Assembly: GCF_000333955.1 (NCBI RefSeq)
Contig: NZ_CAPS01000016.1
Span: 1-41,508 of the forward strand
Direction: 5' to 3'
Length of the DNA: 41,508 nt
DNA from: Rhodococcus sp. AW25M09
GTDB lineage: Bacteria; Actinomycetota; Actinomycetes; Mycobacteriales; Mycobacteriaceae
This document shows positions 31,584-39,496 of this stretch, one piece after another. Below the pieces are notes generated by a model, which saw nothing but the letters and a program-made list of their open reading frames with translations, was not told the DNA's origin and searched no databases. Position numbers and translations under genes: made by a program. The stretch's first letter is position 1; each line of letters begins with the position of its first letter.

Positions 31584-32516
31584 ATGAGTTCATCGTACGA
31601 ATTGCAGTCCGTGGAACTACACAAGGACGTCCTGCGCTACGTCGACATCGGCGACGGTCCGCCCGTGATTCTGGTGCACGGTCTGATCGGATCGCATCGG
31701 TCCTGGGGCACACAGCTCGAGCGCCTCTCACACAAGTACCGAGTGATCGCACCCGATCTGTTCGGGCACGGCGAGTCCGACAAGCCAACGGGTGACTACT
31801 CGCTGAGCTCGCACTCGGCCACCATTCGCGATCTCATGGATCACCTGAACATCGACTCCGCTCCACTGGTCGGTCACTCGCTCGGTGGCGGCATCATCAT
31901 GCAGATGACGTACCTCTTCCCAGAGCGGGTGAGCCGTCTGGCACTGGTCAGCAGTGGTGGCCTCGGCCGGGAAGTGAGCCTGCTGCTCAAGGCCGCGACG
32001 CTGCCCGGAAGTGAATTGGTGCTACCGCTGCTCGCGTCGGATTGGTTCCGCAAGAACGCCGAGGACGCGCTGGCACAGCTGGGCAGATGGGGTCTGCCGG
32101 TCCAACCGGGTCCGAGCATGACCGAAACCTGGCGATCGTTCCGTTCGGTCGCCGACCGCTCCACCCGCGGCGCGTTTCTGGCGTCGACCCGTGCGGTGGT
32201 GGGCCCCCGTGGTCAGACTGTCAGCGCCAAGCAGCACTTCGCAAAGTTCGAGTCGATTCCGTCGCTGCTCGTCTGGGGCGGTAAAGATCGCATGATTCCG
32301 GCGAAGCACGCGGACAATATCCGACGCGAGGTTCCCAACAGTCGCGTCGAGATCTTCCCCGATGCCGGTCACTTCCCTCAGCTCGACGAGCCGGATTTCT
32401 TCTTCCGCCTGCTGAGCGAATTCTTGGACACCGATGGGTCGGAGAAGGGTGCCGGTACCGAGAAGAGCACCCCGGCGGAAATCACCCCGGCAGTCATGCC
32501 ATCGCAGCTCCCGTGA
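31584..32516 (+). CDS. alpha/beta hydrolase
   Basis: 310 residues. Oxyanion-hole motif HGLIGSHRSW (HG at about 34), nucleophile elbow GHSLGGG, acid in VWGGKDRMIP and histidine in DAGHFPQLDEP. The fold matches haloalkane dehalogenase/epoxide hydrolase/C-C bond hydrolase relatives, with a cap domain at about 145-215. After the domain there is a charged, Pro/Thr-rich tail of about 30 residues. ATG start with AGGGAGG six bases upstream. It lies 97 bases after the NRPS-like gene and overlaps the LON-domain gene by four bases (GTGA), so those two are translated together. A hydrolytic role on the NRPS-like product is possible but unproven. Confidence 0.87.
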   Translation: MSSSYELQSVELHKDVLRYVDIGDGPPVILVHGLIGSHRSWGTQLERLSHKYRVIAPDLFGHGESDKPTGDYSLSSHSATIRDLMDHLNIDSAPLVGHSLGGGIIMQMTYLFPERVSRLALVSSGGLGREVSLLLKAATLPGSELVLPLLASDWFRKNAEDALAQLGRWGLPVQPGPSMTETWRSFRSVADRSTRGAFLASTRAVVGPRGQTVSAKQHFAKFESIPSLLVWGGKDRMIPAKHADNIRREVPNSRVEIFPDAGHFPQLDEPDFFFRLLSEFLDTDGSEKGAGTEKSTPAEITPAVMPSQLP

Positions 32517-33151
32517 GCGTCATCCCGATGTTCCCGCTCGGCAGCGTGTTGCTCCCGGGTGAACGCCTGCCGCTGCACATCTTCGAGCCGCGCTACCAGG
32601 CGCTGGTGCACGACTGTCTCGAGCAGGACGACCCGAGCTTCGGCGTCGTGCTCATCGCGCGGGGCCACGAGGCCGGCGGCGGCGATGTTCGGCACGACGT
32701 GGCAACGACCGCTCACATCATCGGTCACGAGGCCATCGGTGACGGTAGATACCTGCTCGAGTGCGTCGGCGGCGAACGAATCCGAATCGACGCCTGGCTG
32801 CCGGACGACCCCTACCCCCTGGCCGACGTGCGACCGTGGCTCGACGAGGACGTCGAGTCGGTGATCGCCGATACGGAATTCGACACCACCTGGTCGAAGG
32901 TCGAGGATCTGTACGATCTCGTCGGCCGGCTCGAATCCACGGACGAGGTTGTCACTCCTGGCTTTCCGGACTTTCTGAGCCTGCCGATCTCGGCCGCCGA
33001 GAAGATCTGGTCACTTGCTGCACTGATTCCGATGGGTCAGTCCGATCGACTCGACATCCTGTCTGCGCCCAACGCAAGAGCCCGCAAGACCGCACTCGAC
33101 GACGCCATCGAGAACGTCACGGCCGTCGTGCAATTCAGACTGCAGCCCTGA
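32513..33151 (+). CDS. LON substrate-binding domain protein
   Basis: 212 residues consisting of the N-terminal domain of Lon only: IPMFPLGSVLLPGERLPLHIFEPRY at the start is the family hallmark, followed by the FGVVLIARG and GRYLLECVGGERIRI strands and a helical C-terminus. No ATPase or protease domain, as usual for this stand-alone family (PF02190). It probably binds peptides or acts as an adaptor; its function is not known. GTG start overlaps the hydrolase stop codon. It ends before a perfect 15-bp terminator hairpin. Confidence 0.9.
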   Translation: MSVIPMFPLGSVLLPGERLPLHIFEPRYQALVHDCLEQDDPSFGVVLIARGHEAGGGDVRHDVATTAHIIGHEAIGDGRYLLECVGGERIRIDAWLPDDPYPLADVRPWLDEDVESVIADTEFDTTWSKVEDLYDLVGRLESTDEVVTPGFPDFLSLPISAAEKIWSLAALIPMGQSDRLDILSAPNARARKTALDDAIENVTAVVQFRLQP

Positions 33152-33167
33152 CACGAGACAGAGAAAG

Positions 33168-33200
33168 ATCAGGCCCGACATCGTCGATGTCGGGCCTGAT
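33168..33200. terminator. bidirectional terminator between LON-domain gene and tRNA-Met
   Basis: Perfect 15-bp stem with a 3-base loop (ATCAGGCCCGACATC at 33168-33182, complement at 33186-33200). On the minus strand it is followed by a T-rich stretch (CTTTCTCT), so it best serves the tRNA gene; it also lies after the LON-domain gene. Confidence 0.9.
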
Positions 33201-33208
33201 CCATGTAG

Positions 33209-33282
33209 TAGCGGGGACAGGATTTGAACCTGCGACCTCTGGGTTATGAGCCCAGCGAGCTACCGAGCTGCTCCACCCCGCG
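33209..33282 (-). tRNA. initiator tRNA-Met (CAU)
   Basis: Cloverleaf with anticodon CAT in the loop CTCATAA. Initiator features: unpaired C1:U72 at the top of the acceptor stem and three consecutive G:C pairs (GGG/CCC) in the anticodon stem. T arm is GCAGG-TTCAAAT-CCTGT. The 3' end after the discriminator A is CTA, so CCA is added after transcription. A minus-strand TAGCGT lies near 33300 as a likely -10. Confidence 0.95.
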
Positions 33283-33356
33283 TCGTTGTGTTCCCCACGC
33301 TACATGCCATCACGGCAGTCTCCCAATCGCCTGGTCAACGCTCTACGGTTCTCGGT

Positions 33357-34136
33357 ATGCCCACCGAGCTCTCACCTGTCCTGTCCTTTCCGCACGAGGC
33401 CGTCGCACAGATCACGCTGAGCAATCCGCCGGTCAATGCCCTGACCCGTCCGGCGACGCGTCGGCTGCGCGCCATTCTGCGAGACCTCGCCCATGATTCC
33501 GCGATTCGAGCGGTTGTTCTCACCGGCGAGCGAGTGTTCAGCGCCGGTTCGGACATCGCCGAGATGCCAGAGATGCAGCACAACGGCGACGTGCTCGCAC
33601 GCAAGAGCACGCGCGAGAACGGCACACTTGAGCTGCTGGCCGACCTGCCGCTTGCCACCGTCGCAGCGATCGACGGCTTCGCGTTGGGCGGCGGGCTCGA
33701 GATGGCACTGTGCTGCGACCTCGTCGTCGCCGATGCGGGCGCTCGGCTCGGGCTTCCGGAGATCGACCTCGGTGTGATTCCCAGCAGCGGCGGGTCTATG
33801 CGTGCGCTGCGGCGAGTGGGTCAGGCCCGCGCCGCCGAACTCGTACTGCTCGGCGAGCCCATCTCGGCCGAGACCGCGCTGGATTGGGGTCTGATCAATC
33901 GAGTGGCACCGCGCGGGGCGTCGCTGTCGGTGGCATTGGACCTGGCACAGGTGCTCGCTCGGAAATCCCGCTCGGCGGTGCATGCGAACAAGAGAGCCCT
34001 TGCGCTCACGTTCGGGGAGTCTCCGTACGAACCGGCACGACGGGCATTGCCGGTGTTCGAGGAAGCATTCGAGTCGCCGGACGGGCGCGAGGGCGTGCGC
34101 GCCTTTCTCGCGAAGGAGTCACCGAGGTTCCGCTAG
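33357..34136 (+). CDS. enoyl-CoA hydratase/isomerase family protein
   Basis: 259-residue crotonase-fold protein. Oxyanion-hole segment FSAGSDIAEM and the conserved core GFALGGGLEMALCCDLVVA are visible, followed by LGLPEIDLGVIPSSGG; the two active-site glutamates of hydratases map to LEM and PEI. Hydrates trans-2-enoyl-CoA in fatty-acid oxidation or acts on a related acyl-CoA. It stands alone, without thiolase or dehydrogenase neighbours. ATG 33357 lies seven bases after TACGGT (33344-33349): leaderless. Its last 18 bases overlap the convergent DUF998 gene. Confidence 0.9.
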   Translation: MPTELSPVLSFPHEAVAQITLSNPPVNALTRPATRRLRAILRDLAHDSAIRAVVLTGERVFSAGSDIAEMPEMQHNGDVLARKSTRENGTLELLADLPLATVAAIDGFALGGGLEMALCCDLVVADAGARLGLPEIDLGVIPSSGGSMRALRRVGQARAAELVLLGEPISAETALDWGLINRVAPRGASLSVALDLAQVLARKSRSAVHANKRALALTFGESPYEPARRALPVFEEAFESPDGREGVRAFLAKESPRFR

Positions 34137-34736
34137 GCGGCACCTGGCGAGAATCGTTGCGCCGGTGATGATCTCCCACCCGATGATGGTGTACACCGAG
34201 ATACGCTCGAACGTTCCGCCGCCGAGAATGCCGGTGTTCGCGAGAAACAGGCCGAACCCCACCAGACCGAGAACCCCTCCAAGTGCGCTACCCACCGTGT
34301 ACCAGCGCGGTGCACCGACGCGGCCGCCGTACCGACCGGCGGCCAGAAGTACGAGATTGCCGCCGATGATGGCCATGCCGGCCCCGGCTGCATGCGGCGT
34401 CGACGCTCCGTCGACCGAGGCGTGCGCGAGACCGACGATGATGCTGCCGACGCCGTGCACCACCGAGGTCGTCGCCACGATCCAGCGCGCACGGCCCTCG
34501 AACAGCACCGACAGTCCCAGCCCTGCAAGGACGAACAGTGCGCCGTCGACGACGAAGCCGGTATTCATCACCGCGTGCAACCGTGAGATCTCGGGGATGC
34601 CGAGGTCGCTGATGTTGTTGCGCGCGTAGCTGTACGACCGGTCGGTCCAACCCAGCGCGGCGATCGTCTCCGAGGCCAGATAGGTCACCCCTCCCAGGAG
34701 GAAGGCTCCAGCGGCCAGAACGGTAGTTCTCTTCAC
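34119..34736 (-). CDS. DUF998 family membrane protein
   Basis: 205 residues, six predicted membrane helices (TTVLAAGAFLLGGVTYLAS near the start, WEIITGATILARC near the end). The segment SYARNNISDLGIP between helices 1 and 2 is the family hallmark. Function unknown; integral plasma-membrane protein. I set the start at GTG 34736 with GAGAGGGA upstream; the frame is open to 34790 but lacks a ribosome site. It is divergent from the TetR gene across 86 bases containing two dyads, so it may be that regulator's target. Confidence 0.8.
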   Translation of the reverse strand: MKRTTVLAAGAFLLGGVTYLASETIAALGWTDRSYSYARNNISDLGIPEISRLHAVMNTGFVVDGALFVLAGLGLSVLFEGRARWIVATTSVVHGVGSIIVGLAHASVDGASTPHAAGAGMAIIGGNLVLLAAGRYGGRVGAPRWYTVGSALGGVLGLVGFGLFLANTGILGGGTFERISVYTIIGWEIITGATILARCRLAEPR

Positions 34737-34785
34737 AACTGCAGTGTCCCTCTCCAGAATCCGGGGCCACCGAATCGAACCCGAA

Positions 34786-34812
34786 TACACCCGGCGTGTA
34801 CCGATTGGTACA
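34786..34812. promoter_or_regulatory. overlapping dyads, likely TetR operator
   Basis: TACAC-CCGGC-GTGTA (34786-34800) and TGTACC-GATT-GGTACA (34797-34812), both perfect and overlapping by four bases. They lie just upstream of and across the -10 (TACAGT, 34809-34814) of the TetR gene at 34823 and in the divergent DUF998 promoter region. Confidence 0.7.
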
Positions 34813-34822
34813 GTACCGGCTC

Positions 34823-35386
34823 ATGAGCGATCGCCACGACGTGGTGCCGATACTCGCACGGGTGTTCCGCGACCACGGGTTCGACGGTTCTTCCCTCGCG
34901 GTCATCAGTAGGCAGACCGGCATGGGCAAAGGCAGTCTCTACCACTACTTTCCGCGCGGAAAGCAGGAGATGGCCGAGGCCGTTCTCGACGACGTGGAGC
35001 ACTGGTTCCAGCACCACGTGTTCGACCCCCTGCGGCACGGCACCGATGCGGCGTCGACAACGCACGAGATGTTCGAGCAGACCGCTCGATACTTCCGGTC
35101 CAACCGCCTGGTGTGCGTGTTCGGAGCGTTCACACTGGGACTCGAACGCTCTGCATTCTCCGGTCGCGTGGCAGCACATTTCGCGCACTGGATCGAGGCA
35201 CTCACCCCGGTTCTTCGCCGACTCGGGCACGGCGAGGCCGCCGCCGAACTCGCCGAGGAGATCGTGGCCGGGATTCAGGGTGCGCTGGTGCTCTCGCGAG
35301 CATCGGACGACGAGACGAGATTCGATCGGCTGTTGTCGCGATTGGAAGCATCTGCCGTACGCCTACCCGCAGGAGTACCCGGATGA
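34823..35386 (+). CDS. TetR family regulator (LmrA/YxaF type)
   Basis: 187 residues. Helix-turn-helix at about 25-45 (LAVISRQTGMGKGSLYHYF), then HFPRGKQEM-like helix 4 entry and a helical C-terminal domain. The closing segment GALVLSRASDDETRFDRLLSRLE resembles the LmrA/YxaF/QdoR C-terminal domain, whose members control exporters and dioxygenases. ATG 34823 lies eight bases after TACAGT, so probably leaderless. Overlapping dyads at 34786-34812 are the likely operator. Its stop codon overlaps the ABC1 kinase start (ATGA), so the two are co-translated. Confidence 0.88.
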   Translation: MSDRHDVVPILARVFRDHGFDGSSLAVISRQTGMGKGSLYHYFPRGKQEMAEAVLDDVEHWFQHHVFDPLRHGTDAASTTHEMFEQTARYFRSNRLVCVFGAFTLGLERSAFSGRVAAHFAHWIEALTPVLRRLGHGEAAAELAEEIVAGIQGALVLSRASDDETRFDRLLSRLEASAVRLPAGVPG

Positions 35387-36744
35387 CCCCCCATACGGCG
35401 ATACCGAAGCCTGCACCCGAACTGAAGACATTCGGTATTCGAGAACTACTGCGACTCATCGTCATCGGCGCGGTGCTGTCGTACTTCCAAGTCGTCGCAA
35501 TCGGACGCTGGATACGCGCACCCCGGCGCGGCTGGCCGGTGCACGCCTCGAAGGCCGTGGTCGACGCCTTCTTCGTTCTCGGTCCCACCTTCGTCAAAGT
35601 CGGGCAGCTGATGGGATCCTCGCCGGGCCTGTTCCAGAAAGTCCTCGCCGACACCTGTCTGCGCTGCCTCGACGAAGTACCTCCCTTCCCCGGGTCGCAG
35701 GCGCGCGCGGTCATCGAGGCCGATCTGGGCCGCGGAATCGACGACCTGTTCTCCTCGTTCGACGACGTTCCGCTCTCGTCCGCCTCGGTCGCTCAGGTGC
35801 ACCTGTGCGTGCGCCGCGACAACGGGCGAGAAGTGGTCATGAAGGTGCAGCGGCGGGGCATCTACCACCGCATGAAAATCGACCTGCGGATCGCGTATCT
35901 CATCGCCCGCGGGCTCGAGAAGTTCATACCGTTCTTCGCCACGGCCAATGCGTCGGCCATCATCGTCGACCTGCACGCCGCCACCTTCGCCGAACTCGAC
36001 AGCGCGGTGGAAGCGAAGCGGCAGGCCAGCTTTCGCGCAGCCATCGGTGCGTTCGGAGACAACGAACACGTGACCGCCCCCGAGGTGTTCCTCGATTACT
36101 GCGGCGGGCGCGTGATCTGCATGGAGCGCATGCACGGCTCACCACTGGACCGCTGCAAGCCTGGACAGAGCATCGATTCCGAGCTCATCGTCCGCCGCGC
36201 CGCCAAGGTCTGGATGGAAGCGCTCGTGCTGCACGGGCTTTTTCACGGAGACGTGCATGCCGGCAACGTGTGGGTGCTCGACGACGGCAGGGTGGCGTTC
36301 CTCGACTTCGGTGTCATGGGTGAGGTGGACGAACAGTGGCGGTCACTGCTGCTCGACCTGTTCCACGCCACCGTGATCGACGGCGACTTCACCCGGCTCG
36401 CCGGCACGGTCAAACGCCTGGGCATCGTTGCACCGCAGATGGGTTCGGATGCCGAGGTCGGCGCGATCCTGCAGTCGGTGTTCGCGCCGATGCTCTCGGC
36501 GACACTCGCGCACTTCAGTCTGGCGGACTTCATCCGAGCGCTGGTGAACATGGGCAAGCAATACAAGACGTCGAGTCCCGAGGAATTGATCCTGGTGGCC
36601 AAACAACTCGGCTACTTCGAGAGATACGCCATCGAGCTCGCGCCGAACTGGGCTCTCGGCACCGATCCCTTCGTGTTCGAGAATGTCTTTCCCGCCGAGA
36701 TCGCCGCCTTGGCCGAGGCACGGGGCGTCGAGCTGCCGGAGTGA
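35383..36744 (+). CDS. ABC1/UbiB/AarF family atypical kinase
   Basis: 453 residues. Family motifs: KVGQ (72-75) of the inhibitory KxGQ helix, the Ala-rich nucleotide loop replaced by SSASVAQVH (132-140), lysine K154 (VMKVQRRG), catalytic HGDVHAGN (288-295, D290) and metal-binding DFG (308-310). A hydrophobic stretch near the N-terminus (LLRLIVIGAVLSYFQVVAIG, about 22-41) may anchor it to the membrane. UbiB-type kinases support isoprenoid quinone or lipid metabolism; here the quinone would be menaquinone, so the precise role is open. Co-transcribed with the TetR gene (ATGA overlap). The 3' end forms a terminator hairpin around its stop codon. Confidence 0.92.
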   Translation: MTPHTAIPKPAPELKTFGIRELLRLIVIGAVLSYFQVVAIGRWIRAPRRGWPVHASKAVVDAFFVLGPTFVKVGQLMGSSPGLFQKVLADTCLRCLDEVPPFPGSQARAVIEADLGRGIDDLFSSFDDVPLSSASVAQVHLCVRRDNGREVVMKVQRRGIYHRMKIDLRIAYLIARGLEKFIPFFATANASAIIVDLHAATFAELDSAVEAKRQASFRAAIGAFGDNEHVTAPEVFLDYCGGRVICMERMHGSPLDRCKPGQSIDSELIVRRAAKVWMEALVLHGLFHGDVHAGNVWVLDDGRVAFLDFGVMGEVDEQWRSLLLDLFHATVIDGDFTRLAGTVKRLGIVAPQMGSDAEVGAILQSVFAPMLSATLAHFSLADFIRALVNMGKQYKTSSPEELILVAKQLGYFERYAIELAPNWALGTDPFVFENVFPAEIAALAEARGVELPE

Positions 36745-36770
36745 CGGCCGGCAGCTCGACGCAGTGTTTT
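36725..36770. terminator. terminator hairpin enclosing the ABC1 kinase stop codon
   Basis: Perfect 15-bp stem (GCGTCGAGCTGCCGG at 36725-36739 with 36748-36762), 8-base loop containing the TGA stop codon, then TTTT at 36767-36770. The left arm encodes the last residues of the kinase. It also lies at the end of the convergent oxidoreductase gene. Confidence 0.85.
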
Positions 36771-36780
36771 CAGAGCAGGG

Positions 36781-37758
36781 TCAGCGAGTGAAGTCGAGCA
36801 CCACTTTGCCTGCTGCCGTGCGGTTTTCCAGCGACGCGATGGCGGCGCCAGCGTCTGCAGCAGGCGACACCGAGGGCTCGGGCGCACTGAGTGATCCGTC
36901 GGCGAGCAGCGGTTCGATCTCGGCCCACTGGGTGGCGAGGTAGCCGGGTCGCGTCATCCACCACGCACCCCAGCCGACGCCGACGACATCGACGTTGTTC
37001 AGCAGCAACCGGTTGACCTTGACAGTCGGGATCTCACCACCGGTGAAGCCCAGCACCAGAATTCGACCCGACGGCGCGAGCGAGCGGATGCTGTCGGTGA
37101 ATCGGTCGCCGCCCACCGGATCGACGATCACATCGACGCCGCGGCCGCCGGTCAGCTCCTTCACCGCGTCCTTCCACCCGTCGACGAGGACGACGTCGGT
37201 CGCTCCGGCGGAGCGGGCGATGTCGGCCTTGGCTTCGGAACTCACGACGGCAATCACCCGGGACGCACCGAGTACCGGAGCCATCCGCAGCGCGGAGGTT
37301 CCGATACCGCCCGCTGCGCCGTGCACCAGCACAGTCTCGCCTGCTGCCAGCCGACCGCGTTCCCGGAGTGCGAAGTGCACCGTCAGGTCGTTGAACAGCA
37401 ACCCCGCGCCCGCGGTGAGCGACACCGACTCGGGTAGCGCGAACACATTTTCCGGGGCGACCACGGCCACCTCGGCCATACCGTCGCTCAATCCCGTCAG
37501 CGCCGCGACACGATCGCCCGCAGAGAAACCGGACTGCGGCGGGGCCGAGCGAACGATGCCGGCAATCTCACTACCGGGAACGAACGGCAACTCCGGCTTG
37601 TACTGGTACAGACCGCGGGTGAGCAACGCGTCGGGAAAAGCGACACCCGCGGCATGGACCTCGATCACCACCGCCCCCTCACGCGCGGCAGGCTCGGCGA
37701 TGTCCACCACGGTCACCGAATCGGGTCCGTCGAGGCTGGAGATCTGTACCGCGCGCAT
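36781..37758 (-). CDS. quinone oxidoreductase-like MDR dehydrogenase
   Basis: 325-residue zinc-independent medium-chain reductase. N-terminal GroES-like domain with VPGSEIAGIV, then a Rossmann domain with VLVHGAAGGIGTSAL (about 143-157) for NADPH. No structural-zinc cysteines and no catalytic Cys/His set, as in QOR and enoyl-reductase relatives. Substrate likely a quinone, enone or enoyl-CoA. Start at 37758 (MRAVQI), the normal first strand; the frame is open to 37836. Divergent from the dienelactone hydrolase gene by 140 bases. Confidence 0.9.
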   Translation of the reverse strand: MRAVQISSLDGPDSVTVVDIAEPAAREGAVVIEVHAAGVAFPDALLTRGLYQYKPELPFVPGSEIAGIVRSAPPQSGFSAGDRVAALTGLSDGMAEVAVVAPENVFALPESVSLTAGAGLLFNDLTVHFALRERGRLAAGETVLVHGAAGGIGTSALRMAPVLGASRVIAVVSSEAKADIARSAGATDVVLVDGWKDAVKELTGGRGVDVIVDPVGGDRFTDSIRSLAPSGRILVLGFTGGEIPTVKVNRLLLNNVDVVGVGWGAWWMTRPGYLATQWAEIEPLLADGSLSAPEPSVSPAADAGAAIASLENRTAAGKVVLDFTR

Positions 37759-37898
37759 GAGTGGTCCTCTCGGTCGGGATCGTTCCCTTCCCGCCACCGT
37801 ACAAAACCGCAGCACTCCACCCGCTTCTGGGCTCACACAGCACTTCCTACCGAGTCGTTCCGCAGGCTCCCCTCCTGCCTGTGTGCTTCGATCGAGGG

Positions 37899-38585
37899 AT
37901 GCACACCACTCCCCTCACCGTCGCCGCGCCCGACGGGGAAGCCCGCGGCGGCGTCATCGTCATCCAGGAAGCCTTCGGCGTCACCGAGCACATCGTCGAC
38001 GTCTGCAATCGGGTGGCTGCGGCCGGTTGGGTCGCCGTCGCGCCGCACCTGTTCCACCGGCAGGAAGGAATCGGTGTGCTGCCCTACTCGGATATGGATT
38101 CGGCCATGGCGGCCATCGGGGAGCTGAAGGCAGACGAGGTGGACTCCGACGTGGACGCGGCGGCGAGCGCACTCGCCGAGCTCGGTTTGGAACCTTCGTC
38201 GATCGCCGTCGTCGGCTTCTGTATGGGCGGCACCGTCGCATTCCACACCGCTGTGCGGCGCCAACTGGGTGCGGCGGCAACCTTCTACGGCGGCGGAATC
38301 ACGCAGGGCCGCTTCGGTTATCCGGCGATGGCCTCGGTGGGCGACGCCCTCCAGACACCCTGGCACGGCTTCTTCGGGGACCTGGACGAGGGCATCCCGT
38401 TCGAGGAGGTCGAGACGCTACGTGAGATCACCGCGACGGCACCGGTCGACACCGAGATCACCCGCTACGCGAACGGCAAGCACGGTTTCCACTGCGACGA
38501 CCGCCCTGCCGTGTTCGATGCCGACGCCGCCGCCGATGCCTGGGCCGACACTCTCGCGTGGTTCGACGCCCATGTCGCACGCTGA
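37899..38585 (+). CDS. dienelactone hydrolase family protein
   Basis: 228-residue alpha/beta hydrolase of the DLH family. The catalytic triad is C108 (GFCMGG), an Asp at 161 or 163 (GDLDEGIP) and H195 (GKHGFH), with E24 (IQEAFG) as the glutamate that deprotonates the cysteine, so the enzyme looks complete. DLH opens dienelactones in chlorocatechol breakdown; many paralogues have other ester substrates. ATG 37899 matches the family's start, with AGGG just before it. Its last 14 bases overlap the start of the amidohydrolase gene, indicating an operon. Confidence 0.9.
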   Translation: MHTTPLTVAAPDGEARGGVIVIQEAFGVTEHIVDVCNRVAAAGWVAVAPHLFHRQEGIGVLPYSDMDSAMAAIGELKADEVDSDVDAAASALAELGLEPSSIAVVGFCMGGTVAFHTAVRRQLGAAATFYGGGITQGRFGYPAMASVGDALQTPWHGFFGDLDEGIPFEEVETLREITATAPVDTEITRYANGKHGFHCDDRPAVFDADAAADAWADTLAWFDAHVAR

Positions 38586-39480
38586 GCAGCCGCGGTCGGA
38601 CACCGAACTCGCGGACGAGACCGAACGCATCGTCGCCTTCTGGACCGAGCTGTCGTTGCCCGGACTGTTCGACGTCCACACGCACTTCATGCCGAAGAAC
38701 GTGATGGACAAGGTGTGGAGCTACTTCGACAGCGCAGGCCCGCTGACCGGCAGCGTCTGGCCCATCTCGTACCGCTTCGCCGAAGACGAACGGCTACAGG
38801 TCATTCGGGGTTTCGGGGTACGACGGTTCACGTCGATGATCTACCCGCACAAGCCGTCGATGGCGGCCTGGCTGAACTCCTGGGGAGCCGATTTCGCGGC
38901 ACGCACCCCCGATTGCCTACACACGGCGACGTTCTTCCCCGAGGACGGCGCGACCGAGTACGTCGAACAGGCGGTGGCCAACGGAACCCGAATCTTCAAG
39001 TCTCACATCCAGGTCGGGAACTACTCCCCGAACGATTCTCTGCTCGACGGCGTCTGGGGCACGATCTCGGACGCACAGGTACCCGTGGTGATCCACTGCG
39101 GATCCGGCCCGGCACCCGGTTCCCATACCGGTCCCGATCCGATTGCTGCTCTGCTGCAGCGCTTTCCGAAGCTCCCGTTGATCGTCGCACACATGGGCAT
39201 GCCCGAGTATGTCGACTTCCTCGACCTGGCCGATCGCTACGAGAACGTGCGCTTGGACACCACGATGGCATTCACCGACTTCTCGGAGGCAGGCGCGCCG
39301 TTTCCGAGACACGAGCTGCCGCGACTGCTCGATCTGCAGAATCGCATTCTGTTCGGCAGCGACTTCCCGAACATCCCGTACCCGTACCTGCACGCCCTGG
39401 AGGCCGTGAGCCGACTGGACCTGGGCGACGACTGGGTTCGGGCCGTCTGCTGGGGTAACGGAGCGACGCTGTTCGGCTGA
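38572..39480 (+). CDS. amidohydrolase family protein (ACMSD-like)
   Basis: 302-residue metal-dependent TIM barrel of the amidohydrolase-2 group (PF04909). The first-strand motif is DVHTHFMP (H36, H38), followed by PVVIHCGSG (His), LIVAHMGMPEY (His) and LFGSDFPNIPYPY (catalytic Asp). This is the decarboxylase/hydrolase set of ACMSD and related enzymes. Substrate unknown. ATG lies inside the end of the dienelactone hydrolase gene, and the pair may act on the same aromatic or lactone-derived compound. Confidence 0.88.
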   Translation: MSHAEQPRSDTELADETERIVAFWTELSLPGLFDVHTHFMPKNVMDKVWSYFDSAGPLTGSVWPISYRFAEDERLQVIRGFGVRRFTSMIYPHKPSMAAWLNSWGADFAARTPDCLHTATFFPEDGATEYVEQAVANGTRIFKSHIQVGNYSPNDSLLDGVWGTISDAQVPVVIHCGSGPAPGSHTGPDPIAALLQRFPKLPLIVAHMGMPEYVDFLDLADRYENVRLDTTMAFTDFSEAGAPFPRHELPRLLDLQNRILFGSDFPNIPYPYLHALEAVSRLDLGDDWVRAVCWGNGATLFG

Positions 39481-39496
39481 GTGCTCGCTCAGCCGA
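39473..39496. terminator. shared hairpin over two convergent stop codons
   Basis: Perfect 9-bp arms (TCGGCTGAG / CTCAGCCGA) with a 6-base loop. The amidohydrolase TGA (39478-39480) is in the left arm and the patatin stop (39491-39489) in the right arm. Confidence 0.7.

Noticed and set aside
32513..33151. A second Lon protease, truncated
   Set aside because: Stand-alone LON-domain proteins are a known family; the gene has a normal end and a terminator, with no remains of ATPase or protease domains.
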